A DNA stretch of 64,000 nucleotides from Ruminiclostridium sp. GTDB taxonomy: Bacteria; Bacillota; Clostridia; Oscillospirales; Ruminococcaceae. Position 1 is the first letter of the stretch. Each line of letters opens with the position of its first letter. The notes under the pieces were generated by a model. The model did no database searches. It saw only the letters and a program-made list of their open reading frames with translations, and had not been told where the DNA came from. The stretch covers positions 1-64,000 of the forward strand of contig JAGBMA010000042.1 of NCBI GenBank assembly GCA_017635095.1, read 5' to 3'. Below are positions 16,469 to 24,609 of the stretch, piece after piece. Made by a program: the position numbers and the translations under genes.

Positions 16469-17010
16469 GGAAATTCCTGCATCGCTTAAAGAGCAAGAAA
16501 GGCTTCTCCGGTCCGTGGGTAGTCGTTGTCGCAATGATCGGCGTTATGCTGTTTGTGGTCATCAGTCAATACATCAGGCTGATGACAATTGCATCGGGTG
16601 TCAAGGACGCTGTTCAGTCTGCCGTGATCTCCGCCTCGGTCAGCAATTGGGCGAATGTTTATCCGTGTATCCGGGAGGGGTATGCGGGCGGGTACAGATA
16701 CACAAAAGGCGCTTGGAATGAGCGCATGACGAGCGGAAACATATACGGCAGACTGTCAAACCTGCTCGGACTTGAATACAAGAACGGAAAATACTGCTCG
16801 GTAACGGGCGACGGCGTGGAATACGCTGTTTACGGTCTGAACGTCCACATAGACAACTCGCCGTTTGCGCCGAGCAGCACCGACGGCATTCAGGAATTTC
16901 AGGCAACATCGAGGATAACGCTTGAAGTTCCGCTGTCCTTTGGCGGTGATATACTCCCGCCGATGAAAGTGGATTTGTTGGTTAAGTCCAAATATATGCC
17001 CAAGTTTTAG
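16465..17010 (+). CDS. Minor pseudopilin-like surface protein, 181 aa
   Basis: The N-terminus KKGFSGPWVVVVAMIGVMLFVVIS resembles a TadE/TadF anchor helix, and the remaining 140 residues look extracellular with aromatic and Gly-rich strands. It is the last gene in the pilus operon and coupled to the DUF4320 gene. A role as a minor or tip subunit is inferred from position. Confidence 0.65.
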   Translation: MRKFLHRLKSKKGFSGPWVVVVAMIGVMLFVVISQYIRLMTIASGVKDAVQSAVISASVSNWANVYPCIREGYAGGYRYTKGAWNERMTSGNIYGRLSNLLGLEYKNGKYCSVTGDGVEYAVYGLNVHIDNSPFAPSSTDGIQEFQATSRITLEVPLSFGGDILPPMKVDLLVKSKYMPKF

Positions 17011-17115
17011 GTGGTAAGGTAGATTTTTCGGTTTTGGGCTGGACTTGCCAAAACCATATATGGTATTGTGGTGTGTAATAAGAACAGGCAGCACGAAATG
17101 ACAAGGATGTCATAG

Positions 17116-17167
17116 GAAGGCTTCACAAAGCGCCTCACGGACGAGGCGCACTTAAAGAAACCTTCAA
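17116..17167 (+). other. Structured leader or terminator hairpin
   Basis: GCGCCTC-ACGGAC-GAGGCGC forms a perfect stem at 17131-17150 inside a wider GAAGG/CCTTC pairing. It lies between the pilus operon and the Thr-rich protein gene. No clear U tract follows, so processing or attenuation is possible. Confidence 0.45.
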
Positions 17168-17190
17168 GAAAACAGAAAGGTGTGATCATT

Positions 17191-17880
17191 ATGACAAAGA
17201 ACGGAAAAAGAAATGCCCTCATAGGCACGGTATCTGCGGCTTGCATAGCGATGATTTGCGTGATAGGCTCACAGTTCATCGACACGGACAACAGCAAGAT
17301 CGTATCGCATGACGCGCCCGGCTCCGACAAGGTCGGTGTGCAGATAAGCACGACTGCTCCGTTAATCGCAGAGGAAGAAAATGCGGAAACTACGGCTCCC
17401 ACGGGCTCGGCTGATACCACAAGACCTGCCGAGGGCAGCGGTACAGATGATACGACAGCCGCAAACGATGACATCATCGTAGTGGCAGTAACGACTACGA
17501 CTGCCGGAAACTATACCTATCCGAGCGGTGGTATGGTGACAGATACAGCAGCCACCACAGCGGCTTACACCACCAAGAGCATGGTGGTGGTAGATCAGAG
17601 TTTCGAGGAAGCGACAAAGCCTGTGACAGAGCCTCCCGCTCCCGAGGTATCTGACGAGGCGGCACTCACGAACGCTGACACCGAGCCGACATACAATGCC
17701 GAACAGACAACGGTCATTGTAACGACTGCTCCCCCGACTACGCCGAAGAACGGCGAAACAAGCGGTAATATGATTTATGCCATAGGCTTCGGCTGGGTAG
17801 TCAATGAGGGCGGCGGCGGTGAAGGCTCCACGAACGATGAAATGTACTGCAACGGCAACAAGATAGGCTACTTCGGATAA
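17191..17880 (+). CDS. Thr-rich membrane-anchored surface protein
   Basis: An N-terminal hydrophobic anchor (ALIGTVSAACIAMICVIGSQF) is followed by about 170 residues rich in Thr, Ala, Glu and Pro, and a short Gly-rich C-terminus with GFGWVVNEGGGGEG and CNGNKIGYFG. It looks like an extended, perhaps glycosylated, stalk exposed at the surface. ATG 17191 lies 8 nt after AGAAAGG. The exact function is unknown. Confidence 0.7.
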   Translation: MTKNGKRNALIGTVSAACIAMICVIGSQFIDTDNSKIVSHDAPGSDKVGVQISTTAPLIAEEENAETTAPTGSADTTRPAEGSGTDDTTAANDDIIVVAVTTTTAGNYTYPSGGMVTDTAATTAAYTTKSMVVVDQSFEEATKPVTEPPAPEVSDEAALTNADTEPTYNAEQTTVIVTTAPPTTPKNGETSGNMIYAIGFGWVVNEGGGGEGSTNDEMYCNGNKIGYFG

Positions 17881-17943
17881 GGATAACGGTTACATGAACG
17901 CCCGCGGGACAAAACCTGCGGGCATTCGGTTTGTGAGGTATGT

Positions 17944-18105
17944 ATGTATTGTGAGAATTGCTACAAGGAGATAGAGAACGGCGAGAATTACTACAGCCAC
18001 ATAGCGACAGGGCTGTGCTTCTGTTCGCTTGAATGTCTGACGGACTGGCTGATATACAGTCATGCGGTGGAGATAGAATCGTCAAAAACCGACGGTCAAT
18101 CATAA
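17944..18105 (+). CDS. Small zinc-finger-like protein, 53 aa
   Basis: ATG 5 nt after GAGGT. The protein begins MYCENCYKEI and continues GLCFCSLECLTDW, so it has paired Cys motifs (C-x2-C, then C-x-C-x3-C) of a treble-clef or MYND-like zinc site. The C-terminal region is polar. Its stop overlaps the end of the convergent gene at 18096-18392. Many ICEs encode such mini zinc proteins; the role is unknown. Confidence 0.6.
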   Translation: MYCENCYKEIENGENYYSHIATGLCFCSLECLTDWLIYSHAVEIESSKTDGQS

Positions 18106-18392
18106 TAATCTGGATAAATAATGTCAAATGTGTACTTGGCATGATCTGTGATAACAGTAATGCTGTTACCGTTTTTAACAAGCTCTCCGCAGCTTGTGCG
18201 ATAATACTTCATTCCGTTATCTATGTATGCGAAAAACTTGCCAGGGTGTTTATTTACGCTTTCGTAAAGCTTCATATTTCCGACAAAACCGAGGTATTGT
18301 AAACGAGTATATTTTTGATCTTGTGTAAGATTCTCCGAAACCTTAATATCGGATAATTTTGTCCAGAAATAATCCTTTATCAGCTTTGACAT
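18096..18392 (-). CDS. Hypothetical protein, 98 aa, convergent
   Basis: A small soluble protein beginning MSKLIKDYFWTKLSDIKV and rich in Lys and Tyr. It has its own consensus promoter and is the only minus-strand gene between the pilus operon and the surface protein, so it is regulated separately. No family is recognised. Confidence 0.65.
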   Translation of the reverse strand: MSKLIKDYFWTKLSDIKVSENLTQDQKYTRLQYLGFVGNMKLYESVNKHPGKFFAYIDNGMKYYRTSCGELVKNGNSITVITDHAKYTFDIIYPDYYD

Positions 18393-18435
18393 TTTCTCAT
18401 CTCAACTTCCCTATGTGCTGTGTGCGGTTCGGTTT

Positions 18436-18464
18436 ATTATACCTCTGAAAAAAAGAAAAGTCAA
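18436..18464 (-). promoter_or_regulatory. Promoter of the 98-aa gene
   Basis: Minus strand: TTGACT (18464-18459), a 17-nt spacer and TATAAT (18441-18436), 44 bp before the start codon. Confidence 0.8.
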
Positions 18465-18502
18465 CCGTTTCAGAAAGATTTTATCCACAAGAAAGGAGTC
18501 CC

Positions 18503-20239
18503 ATGAAAAGAATAAAAAAGATCATAGCGTCCGCTCTGCTTGCCGTGTTCATTGGTTTGCAGAGCGTTCCTGTTTATGCAGACGGCTCGGTAGGCGACCC
18601 GAACATCGAAAACGGCGGTGGCGGTCTGCAAAGCGGTACATCATCAAACTTCTGGTATCAGACCGATGACGGTGTTCGTGTCACGATAGTCGATTCCAAG
18701 ACCGGAGAAGAAAAATCTTCGTCTATCGACTACACTAACCAGCACCCGAACGACATACAATTTCATTTCGGAAAAAACAGCAAGCGTGACTATACCGGCG
18801 GCACTGCGCTCTCTCTGAGCACCGGTTCATACACATACAAGAATCCTGCTCAATCTCTGCCGAAGATCGTCGGTGACGGCGAGTACTATGTTTCAAACAT
18901 AGATGAGATACGCAGCTATTTCACAGATGAGCAGGTGGTCAGGGCGATAGCTTCCGACCTCGGTTTTAAATTCGATGATCTCATAAACGGAGATTACAAA
19001 CTGATGATAGAGCCTGTAGTATATATCACTTTCAATGGCGTTAGGTATGCGATGACTGCCACAGAAGCTGCTCTTCTGAATATTCAGACCGGCGGTGACC
19101 TCATAAACAAGTTCGGCCCTCTGTCACATAAGAATCTGCCGCTGGCAATGTTCCTCGAGGACGACGATCTCGGATATACTGCGTGGTCGGGTTCGACAAC
19201 ATCGAGAGCAACGGACAGCGATATTATCAACTATCTCGGTGTCGGCATTGTGTCCTTCAAAGAGCCGGAGGAAGAAGTCGAGGTCGATACATCGGATTAC
19301 GAATACCGTGTCGATACCGATGTTTACACTTCTGTCACCGTTTCCGGCGGCAAGCACACTCCCGACAATCCCGTGACAGTTATATTCGAGATAAAGAACA
19401 CCTCGTACACCGTAAACAACATCGTGTATCCGGACGGAGCGTCACAGCTTGTTTGGGTAAAATGGCATACCCCGACCACTCCGCAGAAGATAACGATAAA
19501 GGTCACGGTCATCGGCGGCGCTGAAACAAGCAAAGGCACGATCATAGCCAACATCGTTGATCTTGACGAGAACCCGCCTCCCGACCCGAAAGCCACCGAC
19601 CGCAACGACACATTTTCACCTGTCAGTCCTCCGAATAAGGCACAGTGTACAACTGCTGCATGGTCAAGATATTACGCTTATTGGGTGCCGGATTGGGTAT
19701 GGATATCCAATTGGGTCTGGTATCCCCATATAGCGGACGGAAAAATTGTGGGCGGTCATTGGGAGGATCACGGACATTGGGAAGATAAAGGTGATTGGAG
19801 CTTCGATCAGAATATGTACTCCGCTTCGCTGAACGCGAATATGACCATAACACCGGACGAGAAAAATCCCACCAAGACCGGAAGAACGATGAAATCCGGC
19901 TACGGAATCAATGAGCGTGTGACTGCGACCGTCAGCGGCTCCGGTGAACATACCGACATTCAGAATGCTGTCACTTACTTTCCGGAATTCAAGTACAAGA
20001 AATACTGGCGCTTGCTCGAAAAGGTGTCTGGCGGGTATGAGTTCAAGAAGAACGAGTACAGCACTTACGAGAACAAGACTCACTTCACTCCCGTGTGGTA
20101 TCCGGACGGCAGCTACACACCCTACACCTGGGTGATCGACTGCTGGACCCCCGCGGGAATGCTGTCTGTGAACCTCACCGACAGCGTAACGATCAAGGGC
20201 AATGTCTATGATGACTGGCACATTGCCAAAACCTACTGA
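18503..20239 (+). CDS. Large secreted surface protein with Trp/His-rich segment, 578 aa
   Basis: A classic signal peptide (IIASALLAVFIGLQSVPVYA, cleavage before DG) starts the protein after GAAAGGAG. The exported part has several beta-rich stretches. Around residues 392-434 it carries an extraordinary aromatic run with WVPDWVWISNWVWYPH followed by GGHWEDHGHWEDKGDW. No wall anchor is seen at the C-terminus. Its position beside pilus and T4SS genes suggests a conjugation adhesin or mating-surface protein. This is inferred. Confidence 0.75.
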   Translation: MKRIKKIIASALLAVFIGLQSVPVYADGSVGDPNIENGGGGLQSGTSSNFWYQTDDGVRVTIVDSKTGEEKSSSIDYTNQHPNDIQFHFGKNSKRDYTGGTALSLSTGSYTYKNPAQSLPKIVGDGEYYVSNIDEIRSYFTDEQVVRAIASDLGFKFDDLINGDYKLMIEPVVYITFNGVRYAMTATEAALLNIQTGGDLINKFGPLSHKNLPLAMFLEDDDLGYTAWSGSTTSRATDSDIINYLGVGIVSFKEPEEEVEVDTSDYEYRVDTDVYTSVTVSGGKHTPDNPVTVIFEIKNTSYTVNNIVYPDGASQLVWVKWHTPTTPQKITIKVTVIGGAETSKGTIIANIVDLDENPPPDPKATDRNDTFSPVSPPNKAQCTTAAWSRYYAYWVPDWVWISNWVWYPHIADGKIVGGHWEDHGHWEDKGDWSFDQNMYSASLNANMTITPDEKNPTKTGRTMKSGYGINERVTATVSGSGEHTDIQNAVTYFPEFKYKKYWRLLEKVSGGYEFKKNEYSTYENKTHFTPVWYPDGSYTPYTWVIDCWTPAGMLSVNLTDSVTIKGNVYDDWHIAKTY

Positions 20240-20253
20240 GAAAGGACGAAAAT

Positions 20254-20601
20254 ATGACGAAGAAAAAAAGGATCATTAAAACCGCAATTTTCCTGCTTGT
20301 GATGACAGTCTTCACGGCGGCATTCTCTGTCACGGCGTTTGCTGACGGCGGCAGCGTATCACAGGCGATAGAGGGTACATGGAATACTGCATCGGGGCAG
20401 ATCAAGGACGTTGTCAACAATGTTGTGTTCCCGATAATTGACGTTATCCTTGCGGTATTTTTCTTTGCTAAACTGGGCCTCGCATATTTTGATTACCGGA
20501 AAAGTGGGCACTTCGAGTGGACAGGTCCGGCGATACTTTTCGCTTGCCTTATCTTCACTCTGACAGCTCCAACCTACGTCTGGACAGTTGCGGGGGTATA
20601 A
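20254..20601 (+). CDS. VirB2/TrbC-like small membrane protein, 115 aa
   Basis: A signal-like N-terminal segment ending SVTAFADGG is followed by two hydrophobic helices (VVFPIIDVILAVFFFAKLGLAY and AILFACLIFTLTAPTYVW) with a short basic loop. This is the layout of VirB2/TrbC pilins and of DUF3852-like proteins of clostridial ICEs. It is 14 nt after the surface protein and may supply the T4SS conduit subunit. Confidence 0.65.
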   Translation: MTKKKRIIKTAIFLLVMTVFTAAFSVTAFADGGSVSQAIEGTWNTASGQIKDVVNNVVFPIIDVILAVFFFAKLGLAYFDYRKSGHFEWTGPAILFACLIFTLTAPTYVWTVAGV

Positions 20602-20606
20602 CGGAT

Positions 20607-21026
20607 ATGGCGACAATGAACTTTTTTACATCGGAATTAAAAAAGATCGCCGACCTGTGTGAATTTGTCGGCGAGCCTAAGTATGTCGGGAGAGCCTGTG
20701 TGTTCAGGCTCTCCGATGATGTTACGGGAAAAATGGAGTTTATGACCGAGGGTATAGCGGATCATTACAGCGCACTCAAGCTGACCCTGTTCAACCGCAA
20801 AGAGGGCGTTATCGACACGCAGAGGATAAAGCTTGAAGATGTTATCGGCAACATTCGTGTCGGAGGTGATATCCGAAAGCCTCATATCTGGATAGACAGA
20901 AACCCGGAATGGTACGGCTTCAAGCCTACAGATGCGCACTACAATGCGCTTGCGCAGGCAGCGGATGATTACCTCGAAATGTTTGTGGAACCGCAGATGA
21001 ATGAGGGTATGGGAATGGGAATGTGA
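20607..21026 (+). CDS. Hypothetical ICE protein, 139 aa
   Basis: A soluble protein with ELKKIADLCEFVGEPKYVGRACVFRLSDD near the start and HIWIDRNPEWYGFKP further on. No family is recognised. ATG at 20607 follows the previous stop by 5 nt. It ends EGMGMGM, a clear example of the Met-terminated tail. Confidence 0.65.
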   Translation: MATMNFFTSELKKIADLCEFVGEPKYVGRACVFRLSDDVTGKMEFMTEGIADHYSALKLTLFNRKEGVIDTQRIKLEDVIGNIRVGGDIRKPHIWIDRNPEWYGFKPTDAHYNALAQAADDYLEMFVEPQMNEGMGMGM

Positions 21027-21557
21027 TCACTGCGTCACTTCAAGTGTATCAGAGTCGATATATATTACGGGGCGATCCTTGTTCAGAGCGTATCCGACTG
21101 CATCAGGGATCTCCTCGCCGGCTGTTACGGCAATGACGATATCGCAATTATCTATCATGTATCTGTCGGCAGCTTCATACAAGTCCTTGTCGGTTTCGCA
21201 AAGGTCTGTGTATTCAGGCGGGAGAGCGGGCGCGGAATCGGCTGTCTCGATCACCTTGTAATAGCGGTCGCGCCAATCCTCCGCCCAGCCCTCGTCCTGC
21301 AGATCGCACGGTACAACGACTCCGATCTTGACGGACTGACCGAGACCCCGTACTGCAAGAGCAATCTCAAGGCTCCAAAGCGGAACACCGAAGTCGCCGT
21401 TCGACATAACGGTAAATTCGGTATCACGGGCGACCTCTTGAAATATGGTCGAAAGCTTCTGTTTAAGCCCGATAACAATATCCTCGGCTTCGTTGTACTT
21501 GTAGCGAAGCTGCTCGACAGGAACCGACACGATAGCGGCGGTGTATTCTTTCTTCAT
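21027..21557 (-). CDS. SLOG-superfamily protein (YpsA/DUF1273-like)
   Basis: The segment VKIGVVVPCDLQDEGWAEDWRDRYYKVIETAD followed by CDIVIAVTAGE and GYALNKDRPVIYID fits the Rossmann-like SLOG fold of YpsA proteins, predicted to bind nucleotide-like ligands. At 176 residues it is of typical length. It is antisense to its neighbours and its start lies next to a large inverted-repeat region. The ligand is unknown; nucleotide-sensing or stress roles are known for other SLOG proteins. Confidence 0.7.
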   Translation of the reverse strand: MKKEYTAAIVSVPVEQLRYKYNEAEDIVIGLKQKLSTIFQEVARDTEFTVMSNGDFGVPLWSLEIALAVRGLGQSVKIGVVVPCDLQDEGWAEDWRDRYYKVIETADSAPALPPEYTDLCETDKDLYEAADRYMIDNCDIVIAVTAGEEIPDAVGYALNKDRPVIYIDSDTLEVTQ

Positions 21558-21630
21558 AATCTTTTACTCCGATAAACAAAAAGTGTGCGACAATTAATGC
21601 CGCACACGAAAAATGCAGACATTGATTGTC

Positions 21631-21750
21631 GTCACACAATTTACCTCAATGATACTCCAAAAAGCACACAGAAGAAAAGCCTGCATTTTTACCGAAGTAA
21701 AAATGTGCTTATTTGGAGATGATTATTCTATTTTGAGGTAAAAGTGTGAC
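21631..21750. repeat. Nested 120-nt inverted repeat in a divergent intergenic region
   Basis: Five complementary arm pairs nest in order. They are GTCACAC/GTGTGAC, TTTACCTCAA/TTGAGGTAAA, CTCCAAA/TTTGGAG, AGCACA/TGTGCT and CATTTTTAC/GTAAAAATG, closed by a CGAA tetraloop at 21693-21696. Short asymmetric loops separate them. A separate hairpin GTGTGCG/CGCACAC is at 21583-21607. It could be a structured RNA, a regulatory site or a MITE-like insertion between the SLOG gene and VirB6. Confidence 0.7.
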
Positions 21751-21806
21751 ATAAATAGTATATCACAAACTTTAGTATCTTGCAAGAGTTTTTTGCAAAA
21801 TAAATC

Positions 21807-21824
21807 CCCGACAAAAATCGGGGT
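21807..21824 (+). other. Hairpin before the VirB6 ribosome binding site
   Basis: CCCCGA-CAAAAA-TCGGGG, a perfect 6-bp stem ending about 7 nt before AGGTAGGTG. It may influence translation initiation at the TTG start that follows. Confidence 0.4.
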
Positions 21825-21842
21825 TCACAGGTAGGTGAAACA

Positions 21843-22688
21843 TTGTTTTTACTTGATTTCTCGGTCGATCAGCTGATGAATATGCTGCTCGACTGGATAT
21901 ACCAACAGATCGTAAAGGTCATAGGCGATTTCTTCGGCACGATAAACCAAATGGGTGTCGATCTGTTCAGCCAACCGTGGATACAGCAGATAGTGGCGCT
22001 GTTCTCGAAGCTCGGCTGGGCGCTGTTCGCGGTCGGGTTCGTGGTGGCGATATTCGAGTTCGCTATCGAATATCAGAATGGGCGCGGTGACCCGAAAGCC
22101 CTCGCGCTGAACACGCTCAAGGGCTTCTTCGCAGTCAGCCTGTTCACGGTACTGCCCGTAAGACTGTATGCTCTGTCCCTCTCGATGCAAATCGGAATGA
22201 ACTCGGATATGACCGGCTACATTCAGGTCGATGCGGTCAAAAGCTATGTGGATATCGCGCTCGATGTCATAAGCGTGAAGCTTTTCGGTCCGCTGCTCGC
22301 TATCATCATAATCGTCATGATGGCGTATGCGGTGGTCAAGGTGTTCCTCGCTTCGCTCAAACGCGGCGGCATACTGCTGATACAGATGGCAATAGGCAGT
22401 CTGTACATGTTCAGCGTTCCGAGGGGCTATACAGACGGTCTTATTATGTGGATGAAACAGGTCATTGCGCTGTGCCTCACATCATTCCTGCAATCAACGA
22501 TGCTGATAGCGGGACTGATACTGTTCAAGGACACATGGCTGCTCGGTCTCGGCATAATGCTCGCAGCCGGAGAGATACCGAGGATAGCGGGCAATTTCGG
22601 GCTTGAAACGGCGGCAAGACCCAATGTGAACATGGTGATAAACACGGCACAGTCGGCAGTGCATCTTGTAAAAATGGTCGCAAAGTAA
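21843..22688 (+). CDS. virB6: VirB6/TrbL-like conjugal channel protein
   Basis: A polytopic membrane protein of 281 residues, with at least five hydrophobic helices. The start MFLLDFSVDQLMNMLLDWIY is typical of the clostridial VirB6 subtype. TTG is the start codon, 8 nt after AGGTAGG. It would form the membrane channel of the T4SS. It is followed after 11 nt by PrgI, the standard order. Confidence 0.88.
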   Translation: MFLLDFSVDQLMNMLLDWIYQQIVKVIGDFFGTINQMGVDLFSQPWIQQIVALFSKLGWALFAVGFVVAIFEFAIEYQNGRGDPKALALNTLKGFFAVSLFTVLPVRLYALSLSMQIGMNSDMTGYIQVDAVKSYVDIALDVISVKLFGPLLAIIIIVMMAYAVVKVFLASLKRGGILLIQMAIGSLYMFSVPRGYTDGLIMWMKQVIALCLTSFLQSTMLIAGLILFKDTWLLGLGIMLAAGEIPRIAGNFGLETAARPNVNMVINTAQSAVHLVKMVAK

Positions 22689-22699
22689 GGAGAGACAGC

Positions 22700-22978
22700 A
22701 TGACAAATTACATTTACCCCGACAATCTGAAAAGCGCACCTATGCTGTTTCTCTGGCGGCTTCAGGATCTTGTCAAGATCGGCATCGGTGCAATAATATC
22801 GGTAGTGGCGCTTGCGGAAACAGGCTTCACGATACCGCTGGTAATAACGATAGCTTACGCATTCCTTGCCATACGGTTCGACGATACATCTATCCTCGAT
22901 TTCCTGCGGTACGCGGTAAACTACTTCTTTATCGAACAGCAGGAATACCGTTGGCAAATGCGGAAAGGAGAAGAATAA
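22700..22978 (+). CDS. PrgI/VirB3-like membrane protein
   Basis: 92 residues with the PrgI layout: a short N-terminus (YIYPDNLKSAPMLFLWRLQD), two adjacent helices and a C-terminal FFIEQQEYRW. PrgI is the VirB3-type partner of VirB4. It is directly followed by the VirB4 N-terminal-like gene at a TTG start. Confidence 0.88.
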   Translation: MTNYIYPDNLKSAPMLFLWRLQDLVKIGIGAIISVVALAETGFTIPLVITIAYAFLAIRFDDTSILDFLRYAVNYFFIEQQEYRWQMRKGEE

Positions 22979-23572
22979 TTGCAGACAAAGAAAAAGCAGC
23001 AGCTTGCCGAGCGCAAAAAGCTCGCAACAAGGCAGCTCATCGGCATTGAGGGTATAACCGAATACTCGCTGAAAACGGGTTCCAATACGGAACTCGTTTT
23101 TTTCAGCATAAAGCCGAGCAATATCTCGGTGCTGTCCGAAGAAGCCCTCGGAGTAAAAATATATGCTCTGATGTCCGTCCTCAAGGGCGTGACCGAGGTG
23201 GAGCTTGTGTGCATGAACAGCCGTGAAAGCTTTGAAAGCAACAAGGCATTCATTAAAAAGCGGATAGCGGCAGAGGAAAATCCCTCTGTTCGGGAACTGC
23301 TCGAAAAGGACGCTGTCCATCTCGACCACATTCAGGCGCAGACAGCGACTGCCCGGGAATTCCTGCTCCTTATCAGGACGCGGAACATGAAGGAAAAGGA
23401 GCTGTTCGCGCATCTCAACCGTGTGGAAAAGATCGTTCTCGAAAACGGCTTCACGGTATCAAGATTCGATAATAACGGCATCAAGACGCTCCTTGCGGTG
23501 TATTTCGAGCAGAACACCACAAATGAGAAATTTGAGGACATTGACGGAGAAAGGTGGCTCATAAATGAGTGA
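22979..23572 (+). CDS. VirB4 N-terminal-domain-like protein (TraC/TrsC-like)
   Basis: A TTG start 10 nt after AAAGGAG. The segment IEGITEYSLKTGSNTELVFFSIKPSNISVLS, shown by its key residues, and later VELVCMNSRESFESNK and HLDHIQAQTATAREF look like the N-terminal part of clostridial VirB4 ATPases that contacts the membrane channel. Here it is a separate gene, while the ATPase at 25325 starts later than usual. It probably interacts with the latter. No nucleotide-binding motif is present. Confidence 0.65.
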   Translation: MQTKKKQQLAERKKLATRQLIGIEGITEYSLKTGSNTELVFFSIKPSNISVLSEEALGVKIYALMSVLKGVTEVELVCMNSRESFESNKAFIKKRIAAEENPSVRELLEKDAVHLDHIQAQTATAREFLLLIRTRNMKEKELFAHLNRVEKIVLENGFTVSRFDNNGIKTLLAVYFEQNTTNEKFEDIDGERWLINE

Positions 23573-24596
23573 TAAGATAAAGCTGAATGTCACAATGAAA
23601 TACAAAGCTGATTCGTACAAACAGGCGAACAACCTTTGCGTTGTTGAAGAAATAGTTCCTATTCCGGACGCTGATTTTTTGGAAATGGCGACATTTCCGT
23701 GCAGGGACAATCCGTACATAGCACTGCATAAAGGTTCTATGTTCGCGGACAGCGAAGCGATGCACTGTGTTCTTTTTATCGCGGAAAAACAGGGCGACGG
23801 CTTCCTGGTGGAATCCGAGGGGTACGACTACGCGAGATATTCGCAGTACATTCCCCATGCGGGGGATATTGTTGCGGGACAGCAGCTGAGACTTTCGGAA
23901 GCTTCCGAAAAGCTGTATGCGGCATTGGAGAAAAATCTCGATTTTCTTGCCGCCGAGTCCAGGGCGGAACCGAATTACAGGATACCGATAGACGCGGTGT
24001 TTGATACTCCCGAAATAGACGAGTGCCTTCTTGAACTTGCCGGTGAGCTTTTAAAGGAACAGACCGAGTTTGCCGATATAAGGCTGTCGTGCAATGACAG
24101 GATCATCACGATAGACGGCGATAAATACGATACTCTGCGCTTTATCAGCCCGCTCCGTGTAGATACAGACCTGCTTGTCACGTTAGCACCGGTAGAACCG
24201 GAGAAAGCATTGGAATACGCAACATTCATAAACAACGAGATTGATGCGGATATGATGCTTTCTATCCATTACGGACTTATGGAGCATTGTTCGGACAGAA
24301 CGCTTACAGACAAGGTGTATTCTGTTTTCCCTAAAGTAGAGGAAATGGGCAGTGAACTTGTCGGTGTTACTACAGTTAAGCTCATTAAGCCGCTTGATGA
24401 GCAGGATATGGAAACGCTCAAAGACTTCATAACCGAACAGTATTCGCAGGAATGGGGCAAGCGTTTCTATGACAAAGGACTGTATTACGGCGAAGATCGA
24501 ATATATGTCGGTTTCGGGAATTCCGATGACTTTCAGCTTATACCCGAAGAAGAATGGGATCAGTCGCAGGGCGAGGGTCTTGCGCTGCAGCAGTAA
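23565..24596 (+). CDS. Hypothetical ICE protein, 343 aa, with duplicated module
   Basis: The N-terminal 120 residues (CVVEEIVPIPDADFLEMATFP, then a segment with YIALHKGSMFADSEAMHCVLF) form one domain. The remaining 220 residues are homologous to the next gene: FISPLRVD, KVYSVFPKVEEM, LVGVTTVKL and an IYVGF-type strand recur in both. Function is unknown. It starts inside the previous gene (8-nt overlap). Confidence 0.65.
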   Translation: MSDKIKLNVTMKYKADSYKQANNLCVVEEIVPIPDADFLEMATFPCRDNPYIALHKGSMFADSEAMHCVLFIAEKQGDGFLVESEGYDYARYSQYIPHAGDIVAGQQLRLSEASEKLYAALEKNLDFLAAESRAEPNYRIPIDAVFDTPEIDECLLELAGELLKEQTEFADIRLSCNDRIITIDGDKYDTLRFISPLRVDTDLLVTLAPVEPEKALEYATFINNEIDADMMLSIHYGLMEHCSDRTLTDKVYSVFPKVEEMGSELVGVTTVKLIKPLDEQDMETLKDFITEQYSQEWGKRFYDKGLYYGEDRIYVGFGNSDDFQLIPEEEWDQSQGEGLALQQ

Positions 24597-24609
24597 AGGA
24601 GATGCGAAT

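Noticed and set aside
22427..23413. Long minus-strand frame opposite VirB6, PrgI and the VirB4 N-terminal gene
   Set aside because: The plus-strand genes are recognised and continuous, while this frame shows no motifs and only mirrors their codon pattern.
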